Shown here in pieces: positions 33,010 through 44,869 of a DNA stretch of 64,000 bases. A model generated the notes under the pieces. The model was not told the origin of the DNA and made no database searches. It worked only from the letters and a program-made list of their open reading frames with translations. Positions within the stretch are counted from its first letter, which is position 1. Every line of letters starts with the position of its first letter. Position numbers and translations under genes: made by a program. Origin of the DNA: Heterodera schachtii (taxonomy: Eukaryota > Nematoda > Chromadorea > Rhabditida > Heteroderidae); assembly GCA_023374025.1 (NCBI GenBank), contig SIJG01000029.1:248001-312000 (forward strand), written 5' to 3'.

Positions 33010-33960
33010 TGAGTGATCACTCAATTGCCAATTAATTGAAAATACTTACTCAATACCAATTCAATAATTGAAAATTATTCTGCAAAATTAAAGTAGTTAT
33101 TTAATTATTATTAAAATATTAAAGTAGAATTACAAAAAAGTGATCACTCAATACCAATTCAAAAATTGAAAATTATTCTGCCAAATTAAAGTAGTTCTTT
33201 AATTATTCTTAAAATATTAAAGTAGAATTACAAAAAAGTGATCACTCAATACCAATTCAAAAATTGAAAATTATTCTGCCAAATTAAAGTAGTTCTTTAA
33301 TTATTCTTAAAATATTAAAGTAGACTATTATAAAGCTCAGACCAATTTTCAATTAACTATTTATATATTATTTTTTCATTGGTCTCGGAAATGTTTGCCA
33401 TTTTTATGAAATTTAATTGTATGTTGGAAGCAGTAAAAGCCTTTGAAGAAGTATTGCATTGTAAATTTAAGCCTATTGAGTCTAAGGCCGTGAGGGGGAG
33501 GAGTGATTTCCAGGCAAACCGGGGGCAGTGATTCAAATTTAATTCAAATTTTTAAAACTCATATTTGATAATAATTCTGCCAAATTAAAGTAGTCATTTA
33601 ATTATTATTAAAACATTAGATATTATTAAAATATTTAAGAAGATTATTATTAAAATATTAAAGTAGAATTCTGTGCCAAAAAAGTGATCACTCAATTGCC
33701 AATTCAATAAATGAAAATTCTTCTGCCAAATTAAAGTAGTTTTTTAATTATTATTAAAATATTTGAATAGAATTCTGTGCCAAAAAAGTGATCACTCAAT
33801 TGCAAATTCAGTAATTGAAAATAATTCTGACAAATTAAAATGTTATTTTATTATTTTAAAAATATTTAAGTAGAATTCTATGCCAAAAAGAGATCACCCA
33901 ATTGCCAATTCAAATATTGAAAATAATTCTGCCAAATTAAAGTAGTCATTTAAATGTATG
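33010..33960 (+). repeat. Tandem tract upstream of Ubl copy (duplicate at 38690-39640)
   Basis: About eight units with AAGTGATCACTCAAT(A/T)(C/G)CCAATTCAA and AATTATTATTAAAATATTAAAG words. Local spacing is 98-104 bases. A partial repeat R block (33340-33530) interrupts the tract. Confidence 0.7.
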
Positions 33961-33975
33961 AGTAGAATTCTGCCC

Positions 33976-33984
33976 CATAAAAGG
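33976..33984 (+). promoter_or_regulatory. TATA-like core box of the 34085 copy
   Basis: CATAAAAGG, 100 bases before the ATG. The duplicate is at 39654-39662. Confidence 0.6.
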
Positions 33985-34084
33985 AATCTCTTGACAGTGA
34001 GGTGAAGCAATATCCGCCAAATTCAATTCATTCATTCCTAATTGCCATTCAAATTTTTCCAATTGCCAGCAAATTTTTCGCAAA

Positions 34085-35218
34085 ATGAATCTGTTTGGCT
34101 TTTCACAGTTCTGCATTGTCATAATGCTTACGCTGATAATGCCGTCATTCGTTGATTGCATGAAAATTAAAGTGGAATACAGTAGCAAAGTATTTCCAGT
34201 TGAGCTCGGCAAAAAGGGCACTGTGGCAACACTAAAGGTCCAAAAAATTTGCAACATTCGAATTCAAAAACAAAAATTGACCAAAGAAAGAGCCGGGAAA
34301 TTTTGTGTTGAGCGTTCGGCTGATCAGAAAACAATCAAAAAATATGCCATTGGAGAAGGCCAAAATGTTTTTGTGTCGTCGGACGAATTTGAATTTTTTG
34401 TGGAATACAGAGAGAAATTGTACCCCATTAAAGTGAACGCCATGACCACTATAAAAGAAGTGAAGGATTAAATGACACAAATCACTGGCATTCCGTCCGA
34501 AAAACAAACACTAATCCATTATTACCTATGTGGAGGATTTAATGACAGTGTCAGGTTGATAGATTTCGTGAAGGAAGATATGCCCTTTTTAATAATGTCT
34601 GATGGATCTGGCATTACCGTGCGGTGGCAAAATCATTGGGAATATTTTGTGATTTATGTGAACGGTACAGACACTGTGGCAACAGTGAAGCAGAAGATCA
34701 GGGAGATAAACAAACAAAGGCAGAAGATCAGAGAGACAAATGAACAGAGGTATAAATCCGAATTAAATGGAGAGATCATACTAAGAAAATGCCATTTCGA
34801 TTGCGAATATGGTAAAGCGCTTGAGGATGAGAAAACAATGGACGAATATGGCATTATAGAAGGAAATGACATTCATATGAAGGTTTTAGCCTGGGACGAG
34901 ATTTGGCACGAAAGCTCACCAGCGTCGTCATATGCTGCTGCTGTTGCCGATGGCACTGATTTTCATATTCACATGGACTACGGTAGCAGACGACGCACCG
35001 TTTGGATGAAGGGCACGGACAAACTGCGAAGTTTGAAGGACAAAATACGTCCGATCATCGAGGCGGATTGGAAGTGTAAGTTCGGCGACATTTCCCTGTT
35101 CAAACATCCATTCCGAGTTGGCATTGACGAACTTATGGACAACGAGAAAACGATGGATGAATATGGCATTAAGGAGGGAGATACCATTGAATCATTGGAT
35201 TATGAAAGACTGGACTAA
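34085..35218 (+). pseudogene. Four-domain secreted Ubl gene with in-frame stop (copy 1)
   Basis: Same four-unit layout as 9179-10312. Frame one covers signal peptide MNLFGFSQFC...SFVDC, the first Ubl unit and half of the second, and ends at a TAA at 34469-34471. The frame continues directly from 34472 for 248 codons through the remaining units to LDYERLD. Other copies have GAGAAA where this one has GATTAA, so two adjacent substitutions made the stop. Apart from the TAA the frame is clean, so loss is recent, or the two parts might be made separately or by readthrough; readthrough has no sequence support. Confidence 0.75.
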
Positions 35219-35949
35219 CGGAAATGCATTTGTCCGTATTTAAGAAAGATGCAAATGTTAGGGATGCTCGGGAGTCAAAATCTTGTGGAAATGTGAGACT
35301 AGGAAAGGTGTCATACTTCAGAATTGCGGTCCTCACTGTAATTTGGGTTCAATTTTCTTTGCAAAAAAAATATAATGAATGTAAATGAATTCCAAATGGT
35401 TTTCATTTATCAGTTTTGATTGGTTTCAGGTCCAGCAAGGGCCAAAAAGATTAAAAGGTATTTCTTATCTTTATCAGGGTATTTTTGAACCTCCTTGGGT
35501 CTATTCTAAATTTTAATTTTGCGGTGGACCGCAATTCTGTAGTATTACCCCGAGAATAAATGACACGTCCAAAACTCAAAAAATACCGAGAAATTTTTAT
35601 TCGAGAACCGAGACCCCCGAGCATCCCAAATAAAACAAACCTATCCATTTTCCGTTGCTTTTTATCATTTGCACCAACCAAACAGCAAATCTTTCCACTT
35701 TTTTTTTGCTATCTTTCTTTCTTTTCTTCAAAACTAATATAACTATTTTTTGCTCATTTTGTCTGAGATTCATAAAATTTGTACGAAAACTCTAAAAATT
35801 TAACAAAAAAGAACCATACAAATTTCAAAACAAACTAAAGTCGCGTCTCCTTGTTCGGGAAAACCAGCCAGAAAATTTGTGTTGTTTTATCGGGATTATA
35901 TTGGCATTTTACTGGTACAATTGTATTGGCATTGATATCTCTATAATTA
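35219..35949. other. 3' flank of the 34085 copy
   Basis: No gene is seen. Family flank with GGGATGCTCGGGAGTCAAAA (35262), GCGGTGGACCGCAATTCTG (35521) and GTCGCGTCTCCTTGTTCGGG (35842), shared with 8460-9178 in inverted orientation. The homology ends near 35935, where the retroelement begins. Duplicate at 40897-41627. Confidence 0.55.
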
Positions 35950-36272
35950 TTGTACATTACATATTTCTTATTTTCTGTCTGTCTGGTTTTGTTAGTGCCT
36001 CTGATCACTCTGATCAACTTTAGCCCCGCCCCTTCTCGTAATGTGGCCCATTTCCTAGCGATCACCTCAATTCATTCTTATAACCGGGATCACATTTACT
36101 CCCGATCCCTCGGCCTTCCATCCGGGGTCCCTTTCCCCTTTTACTCATTATATTAGTATATTGTATTTCTTGGATATCCGCCTACGGAATAAAGGACATT
36201 ATTCCATGTGTACATTATTATTATATGGGGAAATTAGGGCCCACAATTAGAACCGACATTACATAGAAATCA
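35950..36272 (+). mobile_element. Possible 5' LTR and primer site of gag/env element
   Basis: The stretch starts TGTACATTACATATTTC after the shared flank ends, contains a polyadenylation signal (GGAATAAAGG at about 36186), and ends AAATCA just before TGGAGGTCCCGCCACAGG, which could be a tRNA primer site. No second LTR was found to prove the ends. Duplicate at 41628-41950. Confidence 0.35.
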
Positions 36273-36352
36273 TGGAGGTCCCGCCACAGGACTGTTGGGG
36301 AATATTTTGTAAAATGTTGAATAATTAATTAATAATTGATAAATATAAATAA

Positions 36353-36511
36353 ATGAGTAATGCCAAGAGTGAGAACAGAAGGAGTTATGAAGACAAGGAA
36401 AGAAAGCGTAAAACAAAGAATGGCAAAAAAGCCAAGGGCAAAAAATGTATGTTGCAAAGCCCGAAAATGAAACGCGTAAAATCAGTTGCCAAATTGGGCT
36501 GTGATGAATAA
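36353..36511 (+). CDS. Small lysine-rich ORF before gag
   Basis: Fifty-two codons, MSNAKSENRRSYEDKERKRK..., very rich in Lys and Arg, between the putative primer site and the gag region. It could be a remnant of the gag leader or chance coding. No family is recognised. An identical copy is at 42031-42189. Confidence 0.25.
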   Translation: MSNAKSENRRSYEDKERKRKTKNGKKAKGKKCMLQSPKMKRVKSVAKLGCDE

Positions 36512-36935
36512 TTATCGACAAATGGAATTAACGCACAAGAATGGCGGAATGAAAAGCAATTCAAGCCCCAGTGATTATGAAAAAAGAATATAAAGGGCAG
36601 AAAGAGCGAAATGGTCACAAAATGTCAAAAAAGAGCGAGAAGAAACAGTTATCGAATGAACAGACAAAAGGTGGCATAAATTGGTACACACTTTCGCCTA
36701 TTTACTCGCCAATCTTCATTCATATTTGGCAATAATATTAAGGTTAAATGAATAAAGGAAAATGAAAATGCCGAATTCATGTGGAAAGGAAATTTGTGGA
36801 AATTATAAATAAATATTTAATTAATTTAATAAATGAATTAAAAATATTTAAAAATAGATAATAAATCAGTTCAAAGAACGGATGGCCTTTGGCCAATAGC
36901 TTAGTTCCTTGTTTATGAAAAAGGGGTGCCGAAAG

Positions 36936-37402
36936 ATGGCTGACGTTCGAACAAATTGGCGGACATTAACTGATGAAATGGCCGAAATGACAAAAAAATT
37001 GGACGGCCAATGTGGGCCAGAAAAATGCTGGCAAAGGAAAAATTAGGGGCCGAGACTATAACAGAGTTTGCTAACAAAATACGTGAAATGGTTGAAGTTG
37101 CATCCCCTGATCCCGATTACACTAAGGATGCGCGCGAAAAGGAATCCGTCCATTATTTTTTGGCAGGGCTGCCAACGGCATTAAAAAGAAAATTATTTTT
37201 TCTTGAAAAGCCGAAAACACTAATTGATGCAATTGCCCAAGCAAAAAAGGTACAGCAATTAAAAGAAGAAATTGAAAACGATGAAAAAGGGGACGAATTA
37301 AAATGCCAAATTGCAGAATTAAAAGAGCAAGTGAATGCATTGGCAATTGACAATAAGAAAAATAGATCAAATTCGAACAGGGACACTCCCAATTTTGATT
37401 AA
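36936..37402 (+). pseudogene. Ty3/gypsy-like gag fragment (copy 1)
   Basis: From ATG 36936 a short frame MADVRTNWRTLTDEMAEMTK runs into a frameshift near 37012. The main frame (37010-37402, 130 residues) has AREKESVHYFLAGLPTALKR and LEKPKTLIDAIAQAKKVQQL, which match the capsid end of gypsy-type gag proteins, followed by a coiled coil. It ends at TAA, after which Asn/Arg/Gly-rich nucleocapsid-like sequence continues in another frame until the duplication boundary at 37500. No protease, reverse transcriptase or integrase follows. Confidence 0.6.
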
Positions 37403-37600
37403 AGAAATAATAACAATTGGGACACCGAAATAATGTTAGAGGCCAAAATCGAGGGAACTTTTGGCGAGGCCAACAAAATTTTCGGGGAAGGAATTTCTTT
37501 AAGAAAAGATAAAAGAATTTATACAAAATGTGAATAAACAGTTTGCCAAATTTTTATTAAATAAACTAAATTTGCGTTTCTTGTTAATGTGTATTGTGAT

Positions 37601-37976
37601 GGGTCCACTGCGTTTCGGCGCTCCCGTTTCGGCGCCAGCATGTTTTTGGTTGTGACTTTTTTCTGTCAACCAAATCCAACATTGTTTGTATCATTCGAAA
37701 GCTTAACATGTTTAGAGAAGCTTTTTCTAAGCTATTGCTTTGCGATTATACAATTACCAAAAAAGTTATACATGAAAATTTCGAAAAGTCGAAATAGTTT
37801 TTAATTATTAAAATTTTTCCAGGCTTGAAAACCTTTTCGCTTTTAGTAAGGCTAATAGAGCATGTTAAGAGCTTTCGAATGATACCCAAGATTGTTGGAT
37901 TTGGATGCCAAGGAAAAAAGCTATAGTGGAAAAACGAGCTGGCGCCGAAACGCGAGCGCCGAAACGCGTGGGTCCC
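37601..37976. mobile_element. 376-bp element with GTTTCGGCGC word ends (copy 2)
   Basis: Duplicate of 31913-32288 with the same ATTGTGAT flanks. It moved by the tandem duplication, not by transposition. Confidence 0.8.
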
Positions 37977-39653
37977 ATTGTGATGAAGTGATTAGTGCAT
38001 CAACACTGACATTACTTTCTGTCATGAGTTCGATTCCGTTAGACGATTTTGTTTTTAATTTATTTTTTTGTGATTAATAGGATTTTTTAAACAAAAATAC
38101 CCATAAAAATCGATCATCCTTGGCATAATTTATTGACGAAGAAAATCGAGGTCCCCGTCCCGGCTTCTGAGGTCCCGGTCCCGGTTTTGGCAAAAATTCC
38201 CGGTCCCGTTGCACTCTAGAAAACAGCAATGCACAGGATACAAATAATAATTATACGGTATACTCCTTTCATAGTAATTCGAACTCGGCCAAATTGATAG
38301 ATAACGATGGTCCTATGTGTATTTTTTCCACTTACCAAAAATTCTTTTGCAGTGTGATATATCAGACCAAAAGCATGCGATTGCTATAGATTTTGTTAGA
38401 GATTCAAGCGTTTTAGATGTTGGACTTTTGGCTACTTCAGTCCCGGGTCTTTGGGATCGGGGTCGTTTCGGCGCCCACGATTCCGAGACAAAAAAAAAAC
38501 TTAAAAATCGGTTTTTACATTGTGATTTGAGTGTGTCCTGTCCTTAGAGAAAATCCATGGCGCTATACCCTTGATCAGAGCAATTTTAAATTAATTATTA
38601 TTATTATTTCTTTGGTCTCGAAATGTTTGCCATTTTTAATGAAATTTTATAGTATTTTGGAAGCAGTAAAAGCATTTGAAGAAGCATTGAGTGATCACTC
38701 AATTGCCAATTAATTGAAAATACTTACTCAATACCAATTCAATAATTGAAAATTATTCTGCAAAATTAAAGTAGTTATTTAATTATTATTAAAATATTAA
38801 AGTAGAATTACAAAAAAGTGATCACTCAATACCAATTCAAAAATTGAAAATTATTCTGCCAAATTAAAGTAGTTCTTTAATTATTCTTAAAATATTAAAG
38901 TAGAATTACAAAAAAGTGATCACTCAATACCAATTCAAAAATTGAAAATTATTCTGCCAAATTAAAGTAGTTCTTTAATTATTCTTAAAATATTAAAGTA
39001 GACTATTATAAAGCTCAGACCAATTTTCAATTAACTATTTATATATTATTTTTTCATTGGTCTCGGAAATGTTTGCCATTTTTATGAAATTTAATTGTAT
39101 GTTGGAAGCAGTAAAAGCCTTTGAAGAAGTATTGCATTGTAAATTTAAGCCTATTGAGTCTAAGGCCGTGAGGGGGAGGAGTGATTTCCAGGCAAACCGG
39201 GGGCAGTGATTCAAATTTAATTCAAATTTTTAAAACTCATATTTGATAATAATTCTGCCAAATTAAAGTAGTCATTTAATTATTATTAAAACATTAGATA
39301 TTATTAAAATATTTAAGAAGATTATTATTAAAATATTAAAGTAGAATTCTGTGCCAAAAAAGTGATCACTCAATTGCCAATTCAATAAATGAAAATTCTT
39401 CTGCCAAATTAAAGTAGTTTTTTAATTATTATTAAAATATTTGAATAGAATTCTGTGCCAAAAAAGTGATCACTCAATTGCAAATTCAGTAATTGAAAAT
39501 AATTCTGACAAATTAAAATGTTATTTTATTATTTTAAAAATATTTAAGTAGAATTCTATGCCAAAAAGAGATCACCCAATTGCCAATTCAAATATTGAAA
39601 ATAATTCTGCCAAATTAAAGTAGTCATTTAAATGTATGAGTAGAATTCTGCCC

Positions 39654-39662
39654 CATAAAAGG
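39654..39662 (+). promoter_or_regulatory. TATA-like core box of the 39763 copy
   Basis: CATAAAAGG, identical in context to the box at 33976-33984. Confidence 0.6.
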
Positions 39663-39762
39663 AATCTCTTGACAGTGAGGTGAAGCAATATCCGCCAAAT
39701 TCAATTCATTCATTCCTAATTGCCATTCAAATTTTTCCAATTGCCAGCAAATTTTTCGCAAA

Positions 39763-40896
39763 ATGAATCTGTTTGGCTTTTCACAGTTCTGCATTGTCAT
39801 AATGCTTACGCTGATAATGCCGTCATTCGTTGATTGCATGAAAATTAAAGTGGAATACAGTAGCAAAGTATTTCCAGTTGAGCTCGGCAAAAAGGGCACT
39901 GTGGCAACACTAAAGGTCCAAAAAATTTGCAACATTCGAATTCAAAAACAAAAATTGACCAAAGAAAGAGCCGGGAAATTTTGTGTTGAGCGTTCGGCTG
40001 ATCAGAAAACAATCAAAAAATATGCCATTGGAGAAGGCCAAAATGTTTTTGTGTCGTTGGACGAATTTCAATTTTTTGTGGAATACAGAGAGAAATTGTA
40101 CCCCATTAAAGTGAACGCCATGACCACTATAAAAGAAGTGAAGGATTAAATGACACAAATCACTGGCATTCCGTCCGAAAAACAAACACTAATCCATTAT
40201 TACCTATGTGGAGGATTTAATGACAGTGTCAGGTTGATAGATTTCGTGAAGGAAGATATGCCCTTTTTAATAATGTCTGATGGATCTGGCATTACCGTGC
40301 GGTGGCAAAATCATTGGGAATATTTTGTGATTTATGTGAACGGTACAGACACTGTGGCAACAGTGAAGCAGAAGATCAGGGAGATAAACAAACAAAGGCA
40401 GAAGATCAGAGAGACAAATGAACAGAGGTATAAATCCGAATTAAATGGAGAGATCATACTAAGAAAATGCCATTTCGATTGCGAATATGGTAAAGCGCTT
40501 GAGGATGAGAAAACAATGGACGAATATGGCATTATAGAAGGAAATGACATTCATATGAAGGTTTTAGCCTGGGACGAGATTTGGCACGAAAGCTCACCAG
40601 CGTCGTCATATGCTGCTGCTGTTGCCGATGGCACTGATTTTCATATTCACATGGACTACGGTAGCAGACGACGCACCGTTTGGATGAAGGGCACGGACAA
40701 ACTGCGAAGTTTGAAGGACAAAATACGTCCGATCATCGAGGCGGATTGGAAGTGTAAGTTCGGCGACATTTCCCTGTTCAAACATCCATTCCGAGTTGGC
40801 ATTGACGAACTTATGGACAACGAGAAAACGATGGATGAATATGGCATTAAGGAGGGAGATACCATTGAATCATTGGATTATGAAAGACTGGACTAA
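39763..40896 (+). pseudogene. Four-domain secreted Ubl gene with in-frame stop (copy 2)
   Basis: Same as 34085-35218 with the same TAA at 40147-40149. The few differences fall near codon 99-103 (LDEFQFF in place of SDEFEFF). In this short stretch the copy matches other family members (DEFQFF in 9179-10312), so gene conversion or ordinary substitution since the duplication is possible. Confidence 0.75.
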
Positions 40897-42613
40897 CGGA
40901 AATGCATTTGTCCGTATTTAAGAAAGATGCAAATGTTAGGGATGCTCGGGAGTCAAAATCTTGTGGAAATGTGAGACTAGGAAAGGTGTCATACTTCAGA
41001 ATTGCGGTCCTCACTGTAATTTGGGTTCAATTTTCTTTGCAAAAAAAATATAATGAATGTAAATGAATTCCAAATGGTTTTCATTTATCAGTTTTGATTG
41101 GTTTCAGGTCCAGCAAGGGCCAAAAAGATTAAAAGGTATTTCTTATCTTTATCAGGGTATTTTTGAACCTCCTTGGGTCTATTCTAAATTTTAATTTTGC
41201 GGTGGACCGCAATTCTGTAGTATTACCCCGAGAATAAATGACACGTCCAAAACTCAAAAAATACCGAGAAATTTTTATTCGAGAACCGAGACCCCCGAGC
41301 ATCCCAAATAAAACAAACCTATCCATTTTCCGTTGCTTTTTATCATTTGCACCAACCAAACAGCAAATCTTTCCACTTTTTTTTTGCTATCTTTCTTTCT
41401 TTTCTTCAAAACTAATATAACTATTTTTTGCTCATTTTGTCTGAGATTCATAAAATTTGTACGAAAACTCTAAAAATTTAACAAAAAAGAACCATACAAA
41501 TTTCAAAACAAACTAAAGTCGCGTCTCCTTGTTCGGGAAAACCAGCCAGAAAATTTGTGTTGTTTTATCGGGATTATATTGGCATTTTACTGGTACAATT
41601 GTATTGGCATTGATATCTCTATAATTATTGTACATTACATATTTCTTATTTTCTGTCTGTCTGGTTTTGTTAGTGCCTCTGATCACTCTGATCAACTTTA
41701 GCCCCGCCCCTTCTCGTAATGTGGCCCATTTCCTAGCGATCACCTCAATTCATTCTTATAACCGGGATCACATTTACTCCCGATCCCTCGGCCTTCCATC
41801 CGGGGTCCCTTTCCCCTTTTACTCATTATATTAGTATATTGTATTTCTTGGATATCCGCCTACGGAATAAAGGACATTATTCCATGTGTACATTATTATT
41901 ATATGGGGAAATTAGGGCCCACAATTAGAACCGACATTACATAGAAATCATGGAGGTCCCGCCACAGGACTGTTGGGGAATATTTTGTAAAATGTTGAAT
42001 AATTAATTAATAATTGATAAATATAAATAAATGAGTAATGCCAAGAGTGAGAACAGAAGGAGTTATGAAGACAAGGAAAGAAAGCGTAAAACAAAGAATG
42101 GCAAAAAAGCCAAGGGCAAAAAATGTATGTTGCAAAGCCCGAAAATGAAACGCGTAAAATCAGTTGCCAAATTGGGCTGTGATGAATAATTATCGACAAA
42201 TGGAATTAACGCACAAGAATGGCGGAATGAAAAGCAATTCAAGCCCCAGTGATTATGAAAAAAGAATATAAAGGGCAGAAAGAGCGAAATGGTCACAAAA
42301 TGTCAAAAAAGAGCGAGAAGAAACAGTTATCGAATGAACAGACAAAAGGTGGCATAAATTGGTACACACTTTCGCCTATTTACTCGCCAATCTTCATTCA
42401 TATTTGGCAATAATATTAAGGTTAAATGAATAAAGGAAAATGAAAATGCCGAATTCATGTGGAAAGGAAATTTGTGGAAATTATAAATAAATATTTAATT
42501 AATTTAATAAATGAATTAAAAATATTTAAAAATAGATAATAAATCAGTTCAAAGAACGGATGGCCTTTGGCCAATAGCTTAGTTCCTTGTTTATGAAAAA
42601 GGGGTGCCGAAAG

Positions 42614-43080
42614 ATGGCTGACGTTCGAACAAATTGGCGGACATTAACTGATGAAATGGCCGAAATGACAAAAAAATTGGACGGCCAATGTGGGCCAGAA
42701 AAATGCTGGCAAAGGAAAAATTAGGGGCCGAGACTATAACAGAGTTTGCTAACAAAATACGTGAAATGGTTGAAGTTGCATCCCCTGATCCCGATTACAC
42801 TAAGGATGCGCGCGAAAAGGAATCCGTCCATTATTTTTTGGCAGGGCTGCCAACGGCATTAAAAAGAAAATTATTTTTTCTTGAAAAGCCGAAAACACTA
42901 ATTGATGCAATTGCCCAAGCAAAAAAGGTACAGCAATTAAAAGAAGAAATTGAAAACGATGAAAAAGGGGACGAATTAAAATGCCAAATTGCAGAATTAA
43001 AAGAGCAAGTGAATGCATTGGCAATTGACAATAAGCAAAATAGATCAAATTCGAACAGGGACACTCCCAATTTTGATTAA
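42614..43080 (+). pseudogene. Ty3/gypsy-like gag fragment (copy 2)
   Basis: Duplicate of 36936-37402 with one residue change near the end (NKQN for NKKN). Here the nucleocapsid-like continuation is not cut and leads into the ORF at 43095. Confidence 0.6.
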
Positions 43081-43094
43081 AGAAATAATAACAA

Positions 43095-43925
43095 TTGGGA
43101 CACCGAAATAATGTTAGAGGCCAAAATCGAGGGAACTTTTGGCGAGGCCAACAAAATTTTCGGGGAAGGAATTTCTTTAATTCTGGTCAGAGAAATCCAA
43201 ATTTTCTGCCACTTGGTCAAAACCGAATTTGGAACAATAATTATGGAAATGCGCAAAGATTTGGTGGATTTCAAAATCAGAGAGGGACTTTTGCTAATAA
43301 TCGCGGAAATTTTCAGAATAACAGAGGGAATTTTAGAGGTCGGAGAGGTGACAGACAGAGATACAGAATAAATATGGTAGGGGACGAAACGGGTTCTCAA
43401 AGGCCCCGGAGCTGCTCTCCAACCCGAACGATGACATTTTTGACTATAGCTGCAATTTTATCAGTGCTTTTTGGGGGAACAATGGCACAATATCAGCTTT
43501 GTTCTGACCGTGTCCCAACAACCCCAATTTTCTTACCAAATATGACCGAATGTATGGTGAAAGAACAGCAAAGAGCTGAGGAAAGAAAAGTCACATTATT
43601 TTTACCAGTACGAATTCCAAAGCAATTTTCGGTGTACAATTGTTATCAAAAAATAACAGAAATTTGTACAGGGAGTTTTCTTTTTGTTTGGAAAGACGTA
43701 AAAAGCCAAACTACGGTAACAAAAGGTGTAAGACCCGAAAAATGTCGAAAATTTAAAGAAAGAATTGATGACTCATTAAGAAGGAAAAGTGAAAATGTGT
43801 GGGCTACGGAAAAACCTGAAAAAATTGAATATGCGTGGACTGGTGAATTTTGTAAAACTACAGTAAATGATTTTATCGAAAAAGGGCAAGGTGGAATAGT
43901 GGACTTTTTTCTAGTCAGTGATTGA
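43095..43925 (+). pseudogene. Gag nucleocapsid joined to env-like ORF
   Basis: A 276-residue open frame. Residues 1-90 repeat NRGNF/FRGR words, typical of an RNA-binding gag tail. Residues 91-112 are a linker. From Met113 (43431) there is a signal-peptide-like hydrophobic stretch, followed by a cysteine-bearing ectodomain start with FLFVWKDVKSQTTV and PEKCRKF, resembling N-terminal regions of the phlebovirus-type env of nematode LTR elements. Protease, RT and integrase are absent between the two parts, so this is either an internal deletion or a copy of a spliced env RNA. The ORF is cut off by the 30-bp minisatellite; the fusion and membrane-anchor regions are missing. Confidence 0.5.
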
Positions 43926-44765
43926 AATGCCGGAGGATTGAGTCCCAGTGACTGGAATGCCGGAGAATTTAGTACAAGTGATTGAAATGCTGGAGATTTA
44001 GTCCCAGTAATTGAAATGCCGGAGGATTGAGTCCCAGTGATTGAAATGCCGGAGGATTGAGTCCCAGTGACTGGAATGCCGGAGAATTTAGTCCAAGTGA
44101 TTGAAATGCTAGAGAATTTAGTCCCGCTGATTGAAATGCTGGAGAATTTAGTCCCAGTAATTGAAATGCCGGAGGATTGAGTCCCAGTAATTGAAATGCC
44201 GGAGGATTGAGTCCCAGTGATTGAAATGCTGGAGAATTTAGTCCCACTAATTGAAATGCTGGTGGATTAAGTCCCAGGGTTGGAATGCCGGAGAATTTAG
44301 TCCCGGTGATTGAAATGCTGGAGAATTTAGTCCCACTAATTGAAATGCTGATGGATTAAGTCCCAGGGTTGGAATGCCGGAGAATTTAGTCCCGGTGATT
44401 GAAATGCTGGAGAATTGAGTTCCAGTGATTGAAATGCCGGAGAATTGAGTCCCAGTGATTCGAATGCCGGAGAATTGAGTCCCAGTGATTGAAATGCTGC
44501 TGGATTGAGTCCCAGTGTTGGAATGCCGGAGATTCATTCCCAGTGAATGAAATGCTGGAGAATTTAGTCCCACTGACTGAAATGCTGATGGATTAAGTCC
44601 CAGTGACTGGAATTCCGAATAATTGAGTCCCAGTGATTAGGATACCGAAGAATTGAGCCCAGTGATTGAAATGCTGGTGGATTGAGTCCCAGTGTTGGAA
44701 TGCCGGAGATTCAGTCCCAGTGATTTGAAATGCTGGAGAATTGAGTCCCAGTGATTGAATGTTGC
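43926..44765. repeat. 30-bp minisatellite, about 28 copies
   Basis: Imperfect repeats of GTCCCAGTGATTGAAATGCC followed by GGAGAATTGA, total period 30. Because the period is a multiple of three, long frames appear on the minus strand (GLNSPAFQSL), but they are interrupted and have no start or homology, so they are not called genes. The first unit overlaps the end of the env-like ORF. Confidence 0.85.
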
Positions 44766-44869
44766 GAGGCCGCGAAGCGGTCGAGCCATAGTCGATTTTA
44801 TTATTCATAATTCTACAACACAATCGTACTGCCTAGCGGGGGATGCGCCGAAGGCGCTGACCCCGCTAG

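Larger units (their letters stand above)
31814..37500 (+). repeat. 5.68-kb tandem duplication, left copy
   Basis: The whole stretch is repeated at 37501-43178. Only a handful of differences were noticed: a 10-base indel (CAAGTCCCGG at 32491), A/G at about 31967, CG/TG and G/C around 34379-34390, and A/C at 37359. The left boundary cuts a MITE and the right boundary cuts the gag region of a retroelement, with no extended homology at the join (TTTCTTTAAGAAAAG). It contains one Ubl gene copy with its tract, box and 3' flank, a word-TIR element, and LTR plus gag sequence. Confidence 0.9.
37501..43178 (+). repeat. 5.68-kb tandem duplication, right copy
   Basis: Second copy of 31814-37500, offset 5688 at the left and 5678 after the 10-base indel. 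It contains the word-TIR element (37601-37976), tract (38690-39640), Ubl copy (39763-40896), 3' flank, LTR-like segment (41628-41950) and gag (42614-43080). At its right end it runs on into the rest of the gag/env ORF, so this copy retains the original right neighbour. Confidence 0.9.

Noticed and set aside
43926..44765. CRISPR-like array of regular repeats
   Set aside because: The 30-bp units abut with no unique spacers, and the DNA is eukaryotic; it is a minisatellite.
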